In this document: piece after piece, positions 7,684 through 16,106 of the stretch | How the letters are laid out: each line of letters opens with the position of its first letter | How positions within the stretch are numbered: position 1 is the stretch's first letter | NCBI GenBank assembly: GCA_021732285.1 | Contig: JAKFVH010000294.1 | Coordinates: forward strand, 1 to 33,977 | DNA: 33,977 nt | Direction: 5' to 3' | Origin: Reyranella sp. | Lineage (GTDB): Bacteria > Pseudomonadota > Alphaproteobacteria > Reyranellales > Reyranellaceae | Program-made: the position numbers and the translations under genes | The notes under the pieces: generated by a model | Databases searched by the model: none | What the model saw: only the letters and a program-made list of their open reading frames with translations | What the model was told of the DNA's origin: nothing

Positions 7684-8769
7684 ATGCAGCAACTCTTCAA
7701 CACCAGAAACTATAGCGTTCGTGACTTCGAAGAATGGGATTCGCGTGGCGAACTGGTCCTTGCTCCAAAATTCCAACGTCGGGACGTTTGGAATGACAAG
7801 GCCCGCTCCTTTCTCATTGATACGATCGTACGAGGGAAACCTATTCCCAAAATCTACATGCGCCAGGATACGAACCCGCAAACGCGCCGCACGATAAGAG
7901 AGATCGTGGACGGTCAGCAGCGGCTGAAAACAGTTCTCTTGTTCCTCAAGGATGGTTTCAAAATCAGCAAAGCCCACCATGAGGACTATGGAGGCATGTA
8001 CTTCAGCGACCTTGATCGAGATACGCAGCGAGACGTACTCAAGTACGAATTCGTTGTCGATTTGCTACAGGACATGCCTGATAACGAAGTGTACGACGCC
8101 TTCGCTAGGCTCAACACTTATTCGGAAAAACTTCGCTCTCAGGAACTGCGCAACGCAAAGTGGTTTGGCGAATTCAAGTCATGTGTCTACGCATTGTCGA
8201 AGGAATTCTCGCCTTTTCTGGAAATGAACAAGATATTCACCCCGAAGCAAATGCTTCGAATGGGTGAGGCTGAATTCATCTCCGAGTTGCTACTTGCTAT
8301 GCATGAAGGCATTCGAGAGGGCAAAAAGTCGGTAATCGACAATGCATATGAGAAGTACGATGACTCGTTTCCGGGTCGCCGAACCTATGAACAACGATTT
8401 CGGCAAACCATTGATACGATCGGCGGAATCGGCGGCAGCGACTTGCCAGACTCTGCTTTTCGATCAAGCCGGATGTTCTACGCACTGTTTTGCGCCGTCT
8501 ATCACGAAAACTACGGACTTCCGAGAATCAGTCTCAAGAGAACTCGGCTCAGGACTACAGACTTTTCAAAGTTGAAAGTTGCTCTGGACGGCATTGATGA
8601 CCTGATTGAACGCTTCAAGGAAGCCACAGATAACAACCAAGAACTTGTCGGCTCATCAGACGAATTGAGGTTCTACGACGCATACACTGAACATTGGGTG
8701 CATGCAGATAAGAGGAAGATACGAACTGAGTATATTTGCAGGGAGTTTGCGAAAGCGTTGAAGCGATAG
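7684..8769 (+). CDS. DUF262 domain protein (GmrS/ParB-like fold), no nuclease domain
   Basis: A 361-residue protein with DUF262 signatures: PKFQRRDVW at 28-36, an IDTIVRGKPIPKIYMR segment at about 45-60, and the phosphate-binding motif DGQQR at 76-80. DUF262 is the nucleotide-sensing N-terminal part of type IV enzymes such as GmrSD and of SspE-like proteins. The DUF1524 HNH nuclease that normally follows is absent here, and the remainder is helical (for example RTYEQRFRQTIDTIG). A GGGAG ribosome site precedes ATG 7684. The gene sits 17 nt after the methyltransferase and 4 nt before the HEPN gene. By inference it senses a nucleotide or modified DNA and controls the HEPN partner. The function itself is not known. 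Confidence 0.88.
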   Translation: MQQLFNTRNYSVRDFEEWDSRGELVLAPKFQRRDVWNDKARSFLIDTIVRGKPIPKIYMRQDTNPQTRRTIREIVDGQQRLKTVLLFLKDGFKISKAHHEDYGGMYFSDLDRDTQRDVLKYEFVVDLLQDMPDNEVYDAFARLNTYSEKLRSQELRNAKWFGEFKSCVYALSKEFSPFLEMNKIFTPKQMLRMGEAEFISELLLAMHEGIREGKKSVIDNAYEKYDDSFPGRRTYEQRFRQTIDTIGGIGGSDLPDSAFRSSRMFYALFCAVYHENYGLPRISLKRTRLRTTDFSKLKVALDGIDDLIERFKEATDNNQELVGSSDELRFYDAYTEHWVHADKRKIRTEYICREFAKALKR

Positions 8770-8773
8770 TTGA

Positions 8774-9424
8774 ATGTCTCGGCGAACACTAGGCGCGGTC
8801 TTGGGAGACCTTTCCACAAAGCTAGTCGAGGCGAGGCGACTGGCTTCAGATGCGCATAGTTGGTCAATACCGTCTGGCCCAGCAGGCTCTCGTCCACTTC
8901 TTTCGTCGAAGCGCCGCGATGCAATCGTGGAACTCGCTTTTCTTCAAGCTTTCTTGGCATGGGAGCAATTTCTAGAGCAGGCATTCATTCTATATTTAGT
9001 TGGACAGGCCGCGCCTCGAGGTCGCGCTCCTCGTCGATACGTCTTTCCACCAGATAAAAAGACTGCTGCGTCGTGGTTGATTCCTGAAGCACGTCAATAC
9101 GCCGAGTGGACAGATGCCCAGCACGTAAGCAGACGGGCAGAGAGATTTTTCAAATCGGGCTCACCCTTTACGTCTGTACTCAGAGCGCATCAGCATGTCT
9201 TCGACGAGGCGCGACTTATCAGAAACGCAATTGCGCACCGGTCGACTACCGCCCACGAAAAGTTCCACCATGTGGCGCGTCAAAGACTTGGGGCACTACC
9301 ACTCAATCTTACCGTTGGTAGCTTTCTAGGTAGCCTCACCCCAACAACTACTCCGCCCACGTCGTTCCTCGAATTCTATCTTGAGCGAATCGAATTCGTT
9401 GCCGGTCAGATTGTCCCTTCCTGA
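8774..9424 (+). CDS. HEPN-domain protein, candidate RNase effector
   Basis: A 216-residue, mostly helical protein. It carries RNAIAH at 150-155, which matches the HEPN ribonuclease motif R-x4-H, and an acidic helix WEQFLEQAF near 63-71, a usual companion in that fold. Its start lies 4 nt after the DUF262 stop and has no clear ribosome site of its own, so translation is probably coupled. HEPN proteins commonly act as toxins or abortive-infection RNases that cut tRNA or mRNA. The gene resembles the small HEPN proteins that I recall being paired with DUF262 proteins in other genomes, but I cannot verify the exact family. The catalytic residues look intact, so it is unlikely to be a relic. Confidence 0.75.
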   Translation: MSRRTLGAVLGDLSTKLVEARRLASDAHSWSIPSGPAGSRPLLSSKRRDAIVELAFLQAFLAWEQFLEQAFILYLVGQAAPRGRAPRRYVFPPDKKTAASWLIPEARQYAEWTDAQHVSRRAERFFKSGSPFTSVLRAHQHVFDEARLIRNAIAHRSTTAHEKFHHVARQRLGALPLNLTVGSFLGSLTPTTTPPTSFLEFYLERIEFVAGQIVPS

Positions 9425-9590
9425 GGATGACATGTGCCGACGGCCGCCTGGCGTCGCCGTGACAACTCAAATGCTGGCAAACCCCATCAATCTTCTTCTT
9501 GTCGAACCAGCCGTGTGTTGATCTAGTGCCGACAGGGAGAACTGTAACCGCATACCAAAAAGCCTGCGGTCGAACCGGGAGGAAACCCAT

Positions 9591-10754
9591 ATGAAATATA
9601 GCGCATTGCTCGTTGCCGCCGGGGTGCTGAGCGCCGGGACGGCGTTTGCCCAGCAGGCGCCGATCAAGATCGGTGCCATGTATCCGCTGACCGGCGGCGG
9701 CGCGGTCTACGGCGTGCCGGCGATGGCCGGCCACCAGCTCGCCGTCGAGGAGCTGAACGCCAAGGGCGGCATCATGGGCCGCAAGATCGAATCGATCGAG
9801 CGCGACGACAAGATGAACCCGTCGGCCGCCTCCTCGACCATGAAAGAGCTGATCACCAAGGACAAGGCGGACATCATCGTCGGCGGCCTCTCCTCGGCGG
9901 TCGGGCTCGCCATGTCGGAGGTCAGCAAGCAGGAGAAGGTCGTCTACATCTCGACCATCCCCAAGACCATCCAGATGACGACCGACAAGCTGCACAAGTA
10001 CGTCTTCCGCACCGCCTCGAACACCGACCTCGAAGGCGACACGATGGCGATGCTGGCCGGCAAGAACAAACTCGGCAAGATCTGCCATCTCCAGCTCGAC
10101 TACGCCTACGGCAACGACCTCGAGGCCGGCATCCTGAAGGCGCTGCCCAAGTACGCGCCTGACGCCAAGGTCGTGCTGACCTTGAAGCCCAAGCTCGGCG
10201 CCACCGACTTCAACCCGTTCATCCCGCAGGTCATGGCCGCGGGCTGCGACGGCGTGCTGTCGGGCCTGTGGGGCCCGCACTTCGTGTCGTGGGTCAAGCA
10301 GGCCGCCCCGCTCGGCTTCTTCAACAAGATCAAGTGGATCTCCGGCGGCGAGATCGGCAGCCACGAGATCGCAGGCGAGCTCAAGGCCGAGTATCCCGAC
10401 AACGTCATCTCCAACACCTACGAGCTCTGGTATACCGCCAACGACCCCTCCCACGCGGCGTTCCAGGCCAAGCTCGCCAAGAAGCTCGGCACCCAGGAGA
10501 CGCCGCAATGGGCGGTGCTGGGCTATATCGGCGTGATGTACACCGCCGCGGCGATGGAGAAGGCGAAGTCGACCGATCCCGACAAAGTCGCGGAGGCGCT
10601 CGAGGGGCTGACGATCGGCACGCCGGTCGGCAAGCTCACCATCGACGCCAAGACGCACCAGGCCAACATCGGCCAGTTCTGGGGCCCGATGGTCAAGAAG
10701 CCCGACCGCGCCTACCGCATGATGGAGCCGGCGGAGTACATCCAGCCGAAATAA
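9591..10754 (+). CDS. branched-chain amino acid type ABC transporter substrate-binding protein
   Basis: This 387-residue periplasmic receptor has a signal peptide ending AFA-QQ (18-20), then the family opening IKIGAMYPLTGGGAVYG and the mid-protein segment LQLDYAYGNDLEAG. A GGGAGG site lies upstream of ATG 9591. It heads a complete importer operon with livH, livM, livG and livF on the same strand. Receptors of this family bind branched-chain amino acids but also amides, urea or aromatic acids. The ligase and VOC genes downstream leave a non-amino-acid ligand possible. A 120-bp repeat separates it from livH, which would let the receptor be made in excess of the membrane parts. Confidence 0.93.
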   Translation: MKYSALLVAAGVLSAGTAFAQQAPIKIGAMYPLTGGGAVYGVPAMAGHQLAVEELNAKGGIMGRKIESIERDDKMNPSAASSTMKELITKDKADIIVGGLSSAVGLAMSEVSKQEKVVYISTIPKTIQMTTDKLHKYVFRTASNTDLEGDTMAMLAGKNKLGKICHLQLDYAYGNDLEAGILKALPKYAPDAKVVLTLKPKLGATDFNPFIPQVMAAGCDGVLSGLWGPHFVSWVKQAAPLGFFNKIKWISGGEIGSHEIAGELKAEYPDNVISNTYELWYTANDPSHAAFQAKLAKKLGTQETPQWAVLGYIGVMYTAAAMEKAKSTDPDKVAEALEGLTIGTPVGKLTIDAKTHQANIGQFWGPMVKKPDRAYRMMEPAEYIQPK

Positions 10755-10760
10755 CAAACC

Positions 10761-10880
10761 GTCATCCCGACCGTAGCCGAGCGGAGCGAGGCGAAGTGGA
10801 GGGACCTCTTCTTGTCGATGCGATGACAAGAGGAGGTCCCTCGACTGCGCAGCCCTACGGGCCGCTCCGCTCGGGATGAC
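10761..10880. repeat. 120-bp nested inverted repeat between receptor gene and livH
   Basis: The outer arms GTCATCCCGA (10761-10770) and TCGGGATGAC (10871-10880) enclose partly paired GAGCGGAGCG-type segments. The inner 18-bp arms (10799-10816 and 10825-10842) have one mismatch and an 8-nt loop. The whole element can fold into one long hairpin. Its sequence style is that of dispersed intergenic repeats. It lies inside the liv operon, 6 nt after the receptor stop. Confidence 0.85.
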
Positions 10881-10928
10881 GAAGTTGTCGCCGCCCCCTC
10901 TCCTTTCTACGCCGACCGGGCTTGGTAA

Positions 10929-11807
10929 ATGACCCTCACCATGTTCACGCTGAACGCGTTCTATGGCCTGGCGCTGGCCATGAACATGTTCATCATCGCC
11001 TCCGGCCTGAACCTGATCTTCGGCGTGCTGCGGGTGATCAACTTCGCGCACGGCATGTTCTACATGTTCGGCGCCTACATCACCTTCACCGTGGCCAAGA
11101 CCTGGGGCGCACCGTTCTTCGTCGGCGTGCTGGCGGCGGCGGTGGCGCTCGGGCTGATCGCCTTCGTGGTCGAACGCTTGCTGCTGCGCCACCTCTACGA
11201 CAAGGAGCATCTGATGCAGCTCCTGTTCACCTTCGCGCTCGTGCTCTTGATGAGCGACGCGGCGAAGATGATCTGGGGCACCGACCAGTATTCGGTCGGC
11301 TATCCGCCGGGGATGGGCGGCGCGGTCAATCTGGGCTTCGTCATGCTGCCGCAGTACCAGCTCTTCCTCTGCGTCGTGGGTCCGCTGATCGCCGTCGCCA
11401 TGTGGTTCGTGGTCGACCGCACGCGCTGGGGGCGCGTCGTGCGCGCCGCGACGCAGGACCGCGAGATGCTGGCGTCGTTGGGCGTCAACGTGCCGATGGT
11501 CTATGCCGCGGTGTTCACCATCGGCTCGGCGCTGGCCGGCGTTGGCGGCGCACTCGCCGCACCGCGCATCGCCCTGGTGCCGGGCATGGATGCCACCATC
11601 ATCAACGAGTGCTTCATCATCGTCATCATCGGCGGGCTGGGCAACATGTGGGGCTCCTTCCTGGGCGCGCTGGCCTTCGGCTTCGTCGTCCAGTTCGGCA
11701 CGGTCCTGGCGCCCAACTGGCAGGACGTCCTGCCCTACGTGCTGATGCTGGTGGTGCTGATCATCCGGCCCTGGGGTCTTCTCGGCCGGCCCGAGACGGG
11801 GCACTGA
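10929..11807 (+). CDS. livH: branched-chain amino acid type ABC transporter permease LivH
   Basis: A 292-residue polytopic membrane protein with the LivH pattern: NAFYGLALAMNMFIIASGLNLIFGVLRVINFAHGMFYMFGAY at the N-terminus, and the EAA-like loop IIVIIGGLGNMWGSFLGAL near the C-terminus, which contacts the ATPases. It forms the inner-membrane channel with LivM. The ribosome site before ATG 10929 is weak. The stop is 1 nt before the livM start, so the two are translationally linked. Confidence 0.95.
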   Translation: MTLTMFTLNAFYGLALAMNMFIIASGLNLIFGVLRVINFAHGMFYMFGAYITFTVAKTWGAPFFVGVLAAAVALGLIAFVVERLLLRHLYDKEHLMQLLFTFALVLLMSDAAKMIWGTDQYSVGYPPGMGGAVNLGFVMLPQYQLFLCVVGPLIAVAMWFVVDRTRWGRVVRAATQDREMLASLGVNVPMVYAAVFTIGSALAGVGGALAAPRIALVPGMDATIINECFIIVIIGGLGNMWGSFLGALAFGFVVQFGTVLAPNWQDVLPYVLMLVVLIIRPWGLLGRPETGH

Positions 11808-11808
11808 C

Positions 11809-12734
11809 ATGCCGCAACGCCGTCACCTGATCGCCTCGGCGATCATCGTCCTGCTGCTGGCGCTGGTGCCGCTGGCCGGCAGCCGCTATGCCGTCGACCT
11901 CACCACCGAGGTGATGATCTACGCCCTGTTCGCGCTCAGCCTCAACGTGCTGATCGGCTTCACCGGCAACATCTCGTTCGGCCACGCCGCCTACTTCGCG
12001 ATCGGCGGCTACGCCTGCGCCATCCTCCTCACCACCTACGGCTGGCCGCTCGCCCTCGCCCTGCCGGCGGCGGTGGTGCTGGCCGGGCTGGTGGCCGCTG
12101 TGGTCGGATACTTCTGCGTGCGGCTGACGCAGATCTATTTCGCCATGCTGACGCTCGCCTTCGCCATGCTGGTATGGGGCGTCGCCTTCAAATGGAAGGA
12201 AGTGACCGGCGGCGACGACGGCTTCACCGGCATCAAGATGCCGGCGATGATCGCCCATCACGTCGGCTACTTCTACTTCACGCTGATCGTGGTGGCGGCC
12301 GGCATCGCGGCGCTGTGGGTGATCTGCCATTCGGCGTTTGGCCTGACGCTGGTGGCGATCCGCGAGAACAGCCAGCGCGCGGGCTTCATCGGCGTCGATA
12401 CGCGCCACATGCGCTGGGCTGCGTTCACCGTGGCCGGCACCTTCGGCGGGCTCGCCGGCGCCTTGTTCGGCATGTACCACCGCGGCATGTACATCGAGAA
12501 CGCCTTCTGGACCGAATCGGCGCAGGTGCTGATCATGGTGCTGCTGGGCGGCATCTATTCCTTCATCGGGCCGATCATCGGCGCCGCCGTCCTGCATCTC
12601 TTGCAGACCTTCACCAACCAGTACACGCCCTACTGGCCGACCGTGCTGGGCCTGATCCTGCTGGTGATCGTGATGGTGCTGCCCGATGGGCTCATTGGCC
12701 TGGCAAGACGCGTGAAGGCGCGCCGAGGTCGATC

Positions 12735-12738
<4 letters not shown>
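11809..12738 (+). CDS. livM: branched-chain amino acid type ABC transporter permease LivM
   Basis: A 309-residue inner-membrane permease. The family segment LSLNVLIGFTGNISFGHAAYFAIGGYACA lies near residues 43-71, and the C-terminal coupling loop MVLLGGIYSFIGPIIGAAVL is present. It pairs with LivH. It starts 1 nt after livH, and its stop overlaps the livG start as ATGA, the usual arrangement for fixed subunit ratios. Nothing unusual was seen in length or motifs. Confidence 0.95.
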
Positions 12739-13479
<741 letters not shown>

Positions 13480-13487
<8 letters not shown>

Positions 13488-14187
13488 CCTCAAGGTCGAT
13501 GGCATTCATACCGCCTATGGCCTGAGCCAGGTCCTGTTCGGCGTCTCGCTCGAGGTCCAGGCCGGCGAATGCATCGCCCTGATCGGGCGCAACGGCGTCG
13601 GCAAGACCACGACCATGCGCTCGATCATGGGCCTGACCCCGCCGCGGCAGGGCCACGTGATGTGGAAGGGCCAGGACATCGCCCGGCTCGGACCACATCG
13701 CATCTGCCGGCTGGGCATCGGCTTCGTGCCGGAGGACCGGCGCATCTTCCCCGAGCTGTCGGTGTGGGAGAACCTCGACATCGCGCGGCGCACCGGCGCC
13801 GGCGGCAGGACGACCTGGAGCGAGGAGCAGGTGTTCGCGCTGTTCCCCGACCTCGCCGAGATCCGCGACCGGCGCGGCGGCGTGCTGTCCGGCGGCCAGC
13901 AGCAGATGCTGACCATCGCCCGCACCCTGATGGGCAATCCCGAGCTTCTGCTGCTCGACGAGCCGTCGGAAGGGTTGGCGCCCCTGATCGTCGAGCTGCT
14001 GCAGCAGCGCGTCGCCGAACTCAAGGCGACCGGGCTCTCGATCGTGCTGGCCGAGCAGAACCTGCAGTTCGTGATGGCGCTGGCCGACCGCGTCTACATC
14101 CTGGAGAAGGGCGAGGTGCGCTTCACCGGCACGCCCGCCGACCTGCAGGCCGACGAGCGCATCGTGCACCAGTACCTCACCGTGTGA
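13480..14187 (+). CDS. livF: branched-chain amino acid type ABC transporter ATP-binding protein LivF
   Basis: A 235-residue ATPase subunit. ATG 13480 is preferred over an in-frame GTG at 13456, because a GGGAG site precedes it and the product then opens MSDLKVDGIHTAYGLSQVL as is normal. It overlaps livG by 8 nt. Motifs are Walker A GRNGVGKT at 36-43, signature LSGGQQQ at 136-142 and Walker B LLLLDEP at 156-162, followed by the characteristic AEQN switch region. It is the last gene of the operon, and a hairpin terminator follows 13 nt after the stop. Confidence 0.95.
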
Positions 14188-14200
14188 CGGGCAAACGAAA

Positions 14201-14226
14201 GGCCGCCGCCCTTGCAGGCGGCGGCC
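14201..14226. terminator. bidirectional hairpin terminator after livF
   Basis: A perfect 10-bp GC stem (GGCCGCCGCC and GGCGGCGGCC) with the 6-nt loop CTTGCA stands between the convergent stops of livF (14187) and the small secreted gene (14245). It is preceded by an A-rich stretch (CAAACGAAA), which gives a U-rich tail for transcripts coming from the minus strand. Confidence 0.75.
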
Positions 14227-14244
14227 CAATGGTCGGTGCTGCAG

Positions 14245-14526
14245 CTAGCGCAGCGGAATGTTGATGTTGAGGCTCGGGCTCGACGGGTAGGCGTCGTAGC
14301 GCTGGTACATCGGCTCGTAGTAGGTCGGCGCCGGGGCATAGATCACCGGGGCCGGCGCGACATACACCGGGGCCTGGCGCACGATGACAGGCTGCTCGAC
14401 GATGAAGACCGGCGAGCCGCGAAAGCGCTTGCCATGGCCGCCTTCACCGCCCTCGGCCGAGGTCGCCACTGCGGCGGCGACGCCGATCACACCGATGAGC
14501 AGTCCAGCCTTCTTGGCTATCGACAT
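14245..14526 (-). CDS. small secreted protein, unknown function, stress-promoter candidate
   Basis: 93 residues from ATG 14526. AGGAGG lies just upstream, whereas the longer frame to 14565 lacks such a site. The N-terminus is a signal sequence or membrane anchor (KKAGLLIGVIGVAAAVATS). The mature part is a Gly/His segment (EGGEGGHGKRF) followed by a Pro/Tyr/Val-rich tail with repeats of the type YVAPAPVIYAPAP and YYEPMYQRYDAYP. This composition suggests an envelope or surface protein. I recognise no family. An apparently perfect EcfG-type promoter sits at a fitting distance upstream, so the gene probably belongs to the general stress regulon. Confidence 0.7.
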   Translation of the reverse strand: MSIAKKAGLLIGVIGVAAAVATSAEGGEGGHGKRFRGSPVFIVEQPVIVRQAPVYVAPAPVIYAPAPTYYEPMYQRYDAYPSSPSLNINIPLR

Positions 14527-14556
14527 TGCAGCCTCCTGTTTGATCGCCGGAGCAAT

Positions 14557-14582
14557 AACGCGCACGACGCCCGCTGTGTTCC
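14557..14582 (-). promoter_or_regulatory. EcfG (general stress response) type promoter
   Basis: Reading the minus strand, GGAAC (14582-14578) and CGTT (14560-14557) are separated by 17 nt. This matches the alphaproteobacterial EcfG consensus GGAAC-N16/17-CGTT exactly. Transcription would start near 14550, leaving a leader of about 24 nt that contains AGGAGG before ATG 14526. The match is seen directly. Use by EcfG is inference. Confidence 0.6.
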
Positions 14583-14619
14583 GTTCGCTTCTTCACATGT
14601 TCCGCAATCATGATGCGGT

Positions 14620-14644
14620 GGAACCAATTCGGTCGGTGGTGGTT
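14620..14644 (+). promoter_or_regulatory. near-consensus EcfG-like promoter on the opposite strand
   Basis: GGAAC (14620-14624), 16 nt, then GGTT (14641-14644) differs from the EcfG consensus by one base. It faces the ligase-like gene whose start is about 80 nt downstream. It may be chance, or it may make this region a divergent stress promoter. Confidence 0.3.
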
Positions 14645-14725
14645 TTGCTGTGACCGGCGCAAACCGGAATCATTCTCAAAGAGCAACCGACTTTACGCTG
14701 CCGCAATCCGCTGCATCCTGCGGGC

Positions 14726-16096
14726 ATGATCATGCCGTTCGACAGCGCGCTTCCCGACATCGCCTGGCCGGCCGCCGTTTCAGGCCGCGGCATGGCCACC
14801 CTTTCGCTGCTCTTCCAGCTCGAACGCACGCAATGGTGGCCCGCCGATCGCCTGCGCGACGGACAGCAAGCGCAGCTCAAGCGCCTGCTCGCTCATGCCA
14901 CTCGGCACGTGCCGTTCTACCGCCGCCGCCTCGGCAAGCTGGCCGATGCCGACGGCGAGGCGTTCTGGCAGGGCTGGCGCGAGCTGCCTTTGTTGACACG
15001 CCAGGACGTGCGGCAAGCCGGCGACGACCTCATGAGCCGTGCCCTGCCCGACGGACACGGCGAGCGCACGGAAGTCTACACGTCGGGATCGACCGGCAAG
15101 CCGATCCACGCCGTGCGCAGCGATCTCTGGCTGCTGATGTGGAGCGCCGTCACGGTGCGCGAGCATCTCTGGCACGGCCGCGACTTCTCGGGGAAGCTCG
15201 CGGCCATCCGCGAATCGACGGCCGGCAAGGCGCTCTATCCCGACGGCGAACACCTCGACAACTGGGGCTTCTCGACCGCGGACATCTTCCGGACCGCCCC
15301 GTGCGTCAGCCTCAACATCACGACGCCGGTCGACGACCAGCTGAAATGGCTTTTGCGCGAGGAACCCGACTACCTGCTGACGCATCCCACGATGCTCGAC
15401 CGCCTGCTGCGGCGCAGCGCCGAGACCGGTCTGCGGCCGCGCAAGCTGCGGCAAGTGCTGACGATCTCCGAGATCCTGGCGCCCGGCCTGCGCGAGCTCT
15501 GCCGAGCCGAGTGGGGCGCGCCGGTCGTCGACACCTACAGCACGCGCGAGACGGGCTATCTCGCCCTGCAGTGTCCGCAAGCCGACCACTATCACCTGCA
15601 GTCCGAGACGGTACTGGTCGAGATCCTCGACCCTGCCGGCAGGCCATGCGCTCCCGGCGAGATCGGGCGGGTGATCGTCACACCCCTGCACAATCTCGCA
15701 ATGCCGCTGCTGCGCTACGATGTCGGCGATCACGCCGAGGTCGGCGCCCCCTGCCCGTGCGGCCGCGGCCTGCCGGTGATCCGGCGCATCCTGGGCCGGC
15801 GGCAGAACATGCTGCGCGCGGCCGAGGGCGAGCGCTGGCCGCTCCTGTCGTCGGACGATATCGGCAAGCTTTTAGCGCTGGCGCCGATCCGGCAATACCA
15901 GTTCGCGCAGACCCATCTCGACCGCATCGAAGTGCGCCTGCAGGCAGAGCGGATGCTCACCGACGGGGAGAAGCGCGGCGTCGTCGGCTGGGCCCGGGCC
16001 AAATTCGGCCAGGAATTCCGCATCGACCTCGCCTTCCCGGCCGAGCTTTCGCGCACGACATCGGGTAAGTTCGAGGACTTCGTCTGCCTGCTGTGA
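14726..16096 (+). CDS. PaaK-like adenylate-forming enzyme (phenylacetate-CoA ligase family)
   Basis: About 456 residues. The ATP-binding loop YTSGSTGKP lies at 118-126. It is followed by YSTRETGYLALQCP and the PaaK-type pair PLLRYDVGDHAEVGAPCPCGRGLPVIRRILGR, where Asp and Arg usually hold the ribose and phosphates. Members activate aromatic or fatty carboxylates as adenylates and pass them to CoA or another acceptor. The start is uncertain between ATG 14726 and ATG 14732, and no strong ribosome site is visible. A VOC enzyme follows 10 nt later, so the two are probably co-transcribed and act on one small-molecule pathway. The substrate is unknown. Confidence 0.85.
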   Translation: MIMPFDSALPDIAWPAAVSGRGMATLSLLFQLERTQWWPADRLRDGQQAQLKRLLAHATRHVPFYRRRLGKLADADGEAFWQGWRELPLLTRQDVRQAGDDLMSRALPDGHGERTEVYTSGSTGKPIHAVRSDLWLLMWSAVTVREHLWHGRDFSGKLAAIRESTAGKALYPDGEHLDNWGFSTADIFRTAPCVSLNITTPVDDQLKWLLREEPDYLLTHPTMLDRLLRRSAETGLRPRKLRQVLTISEILAPGLRELCRAEWGAPVVDTYSTRETGYLALQCPQADHYHLQSETVLVEILDPAGRPCAPGEIGRVIVTPLHNLAMPLLRYDVGDHAEVGAPCPCGRGLPVIRRILGRRQNMLRAAEGERWPLLSSDDIGKLLALAPIRQYQFAQTHLDRIEVRLQAERMLTDGEKRGVVGWARAKFGQEFRIDLAFPAELSRTTSGKFEDFVCLL

Positions 16097-16106
16097 GGAG
16101 AGGCCC

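Larger units (their letters stand above)
6545..9424 (+). other. low-GC three-gene island: methyltransferase, DUF262, HEPN
   Basis: Three genes on one strand with gaps of 17 and 4 nt are flanked by ordinary high-GC genes. Lines I counted inside are 48-57% GC, against 72% for a line of the adjacent receptor gene. No integrase, transposase, tRNA or flanking direct repeat was found. The gene content resembles accessory anti-phage or genome-conflict modules. Confidence 0.6.

Noticed and set aside
7684-8769. Complete GmrSD-type type IV restriction enzyme
   Set aside because: Only the DUF262 part is present. I see no HNH (DUF1524) motif in the C-terminal part or in the next gene.
6406-9590. Flanking direct repeats (attachment sites) around the island
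   Set aside because: Comparison of both border regions by eye showed no shared word longer than about 7 nt.
9348-11810. 820-codon open frame antisense to the liv receptor and livH
   Set aside because: It is low-complexity, rich in His/Arg/Asp/Gly, and mirrors clear genes with perfect family motifs. This is a by-product of high GC.
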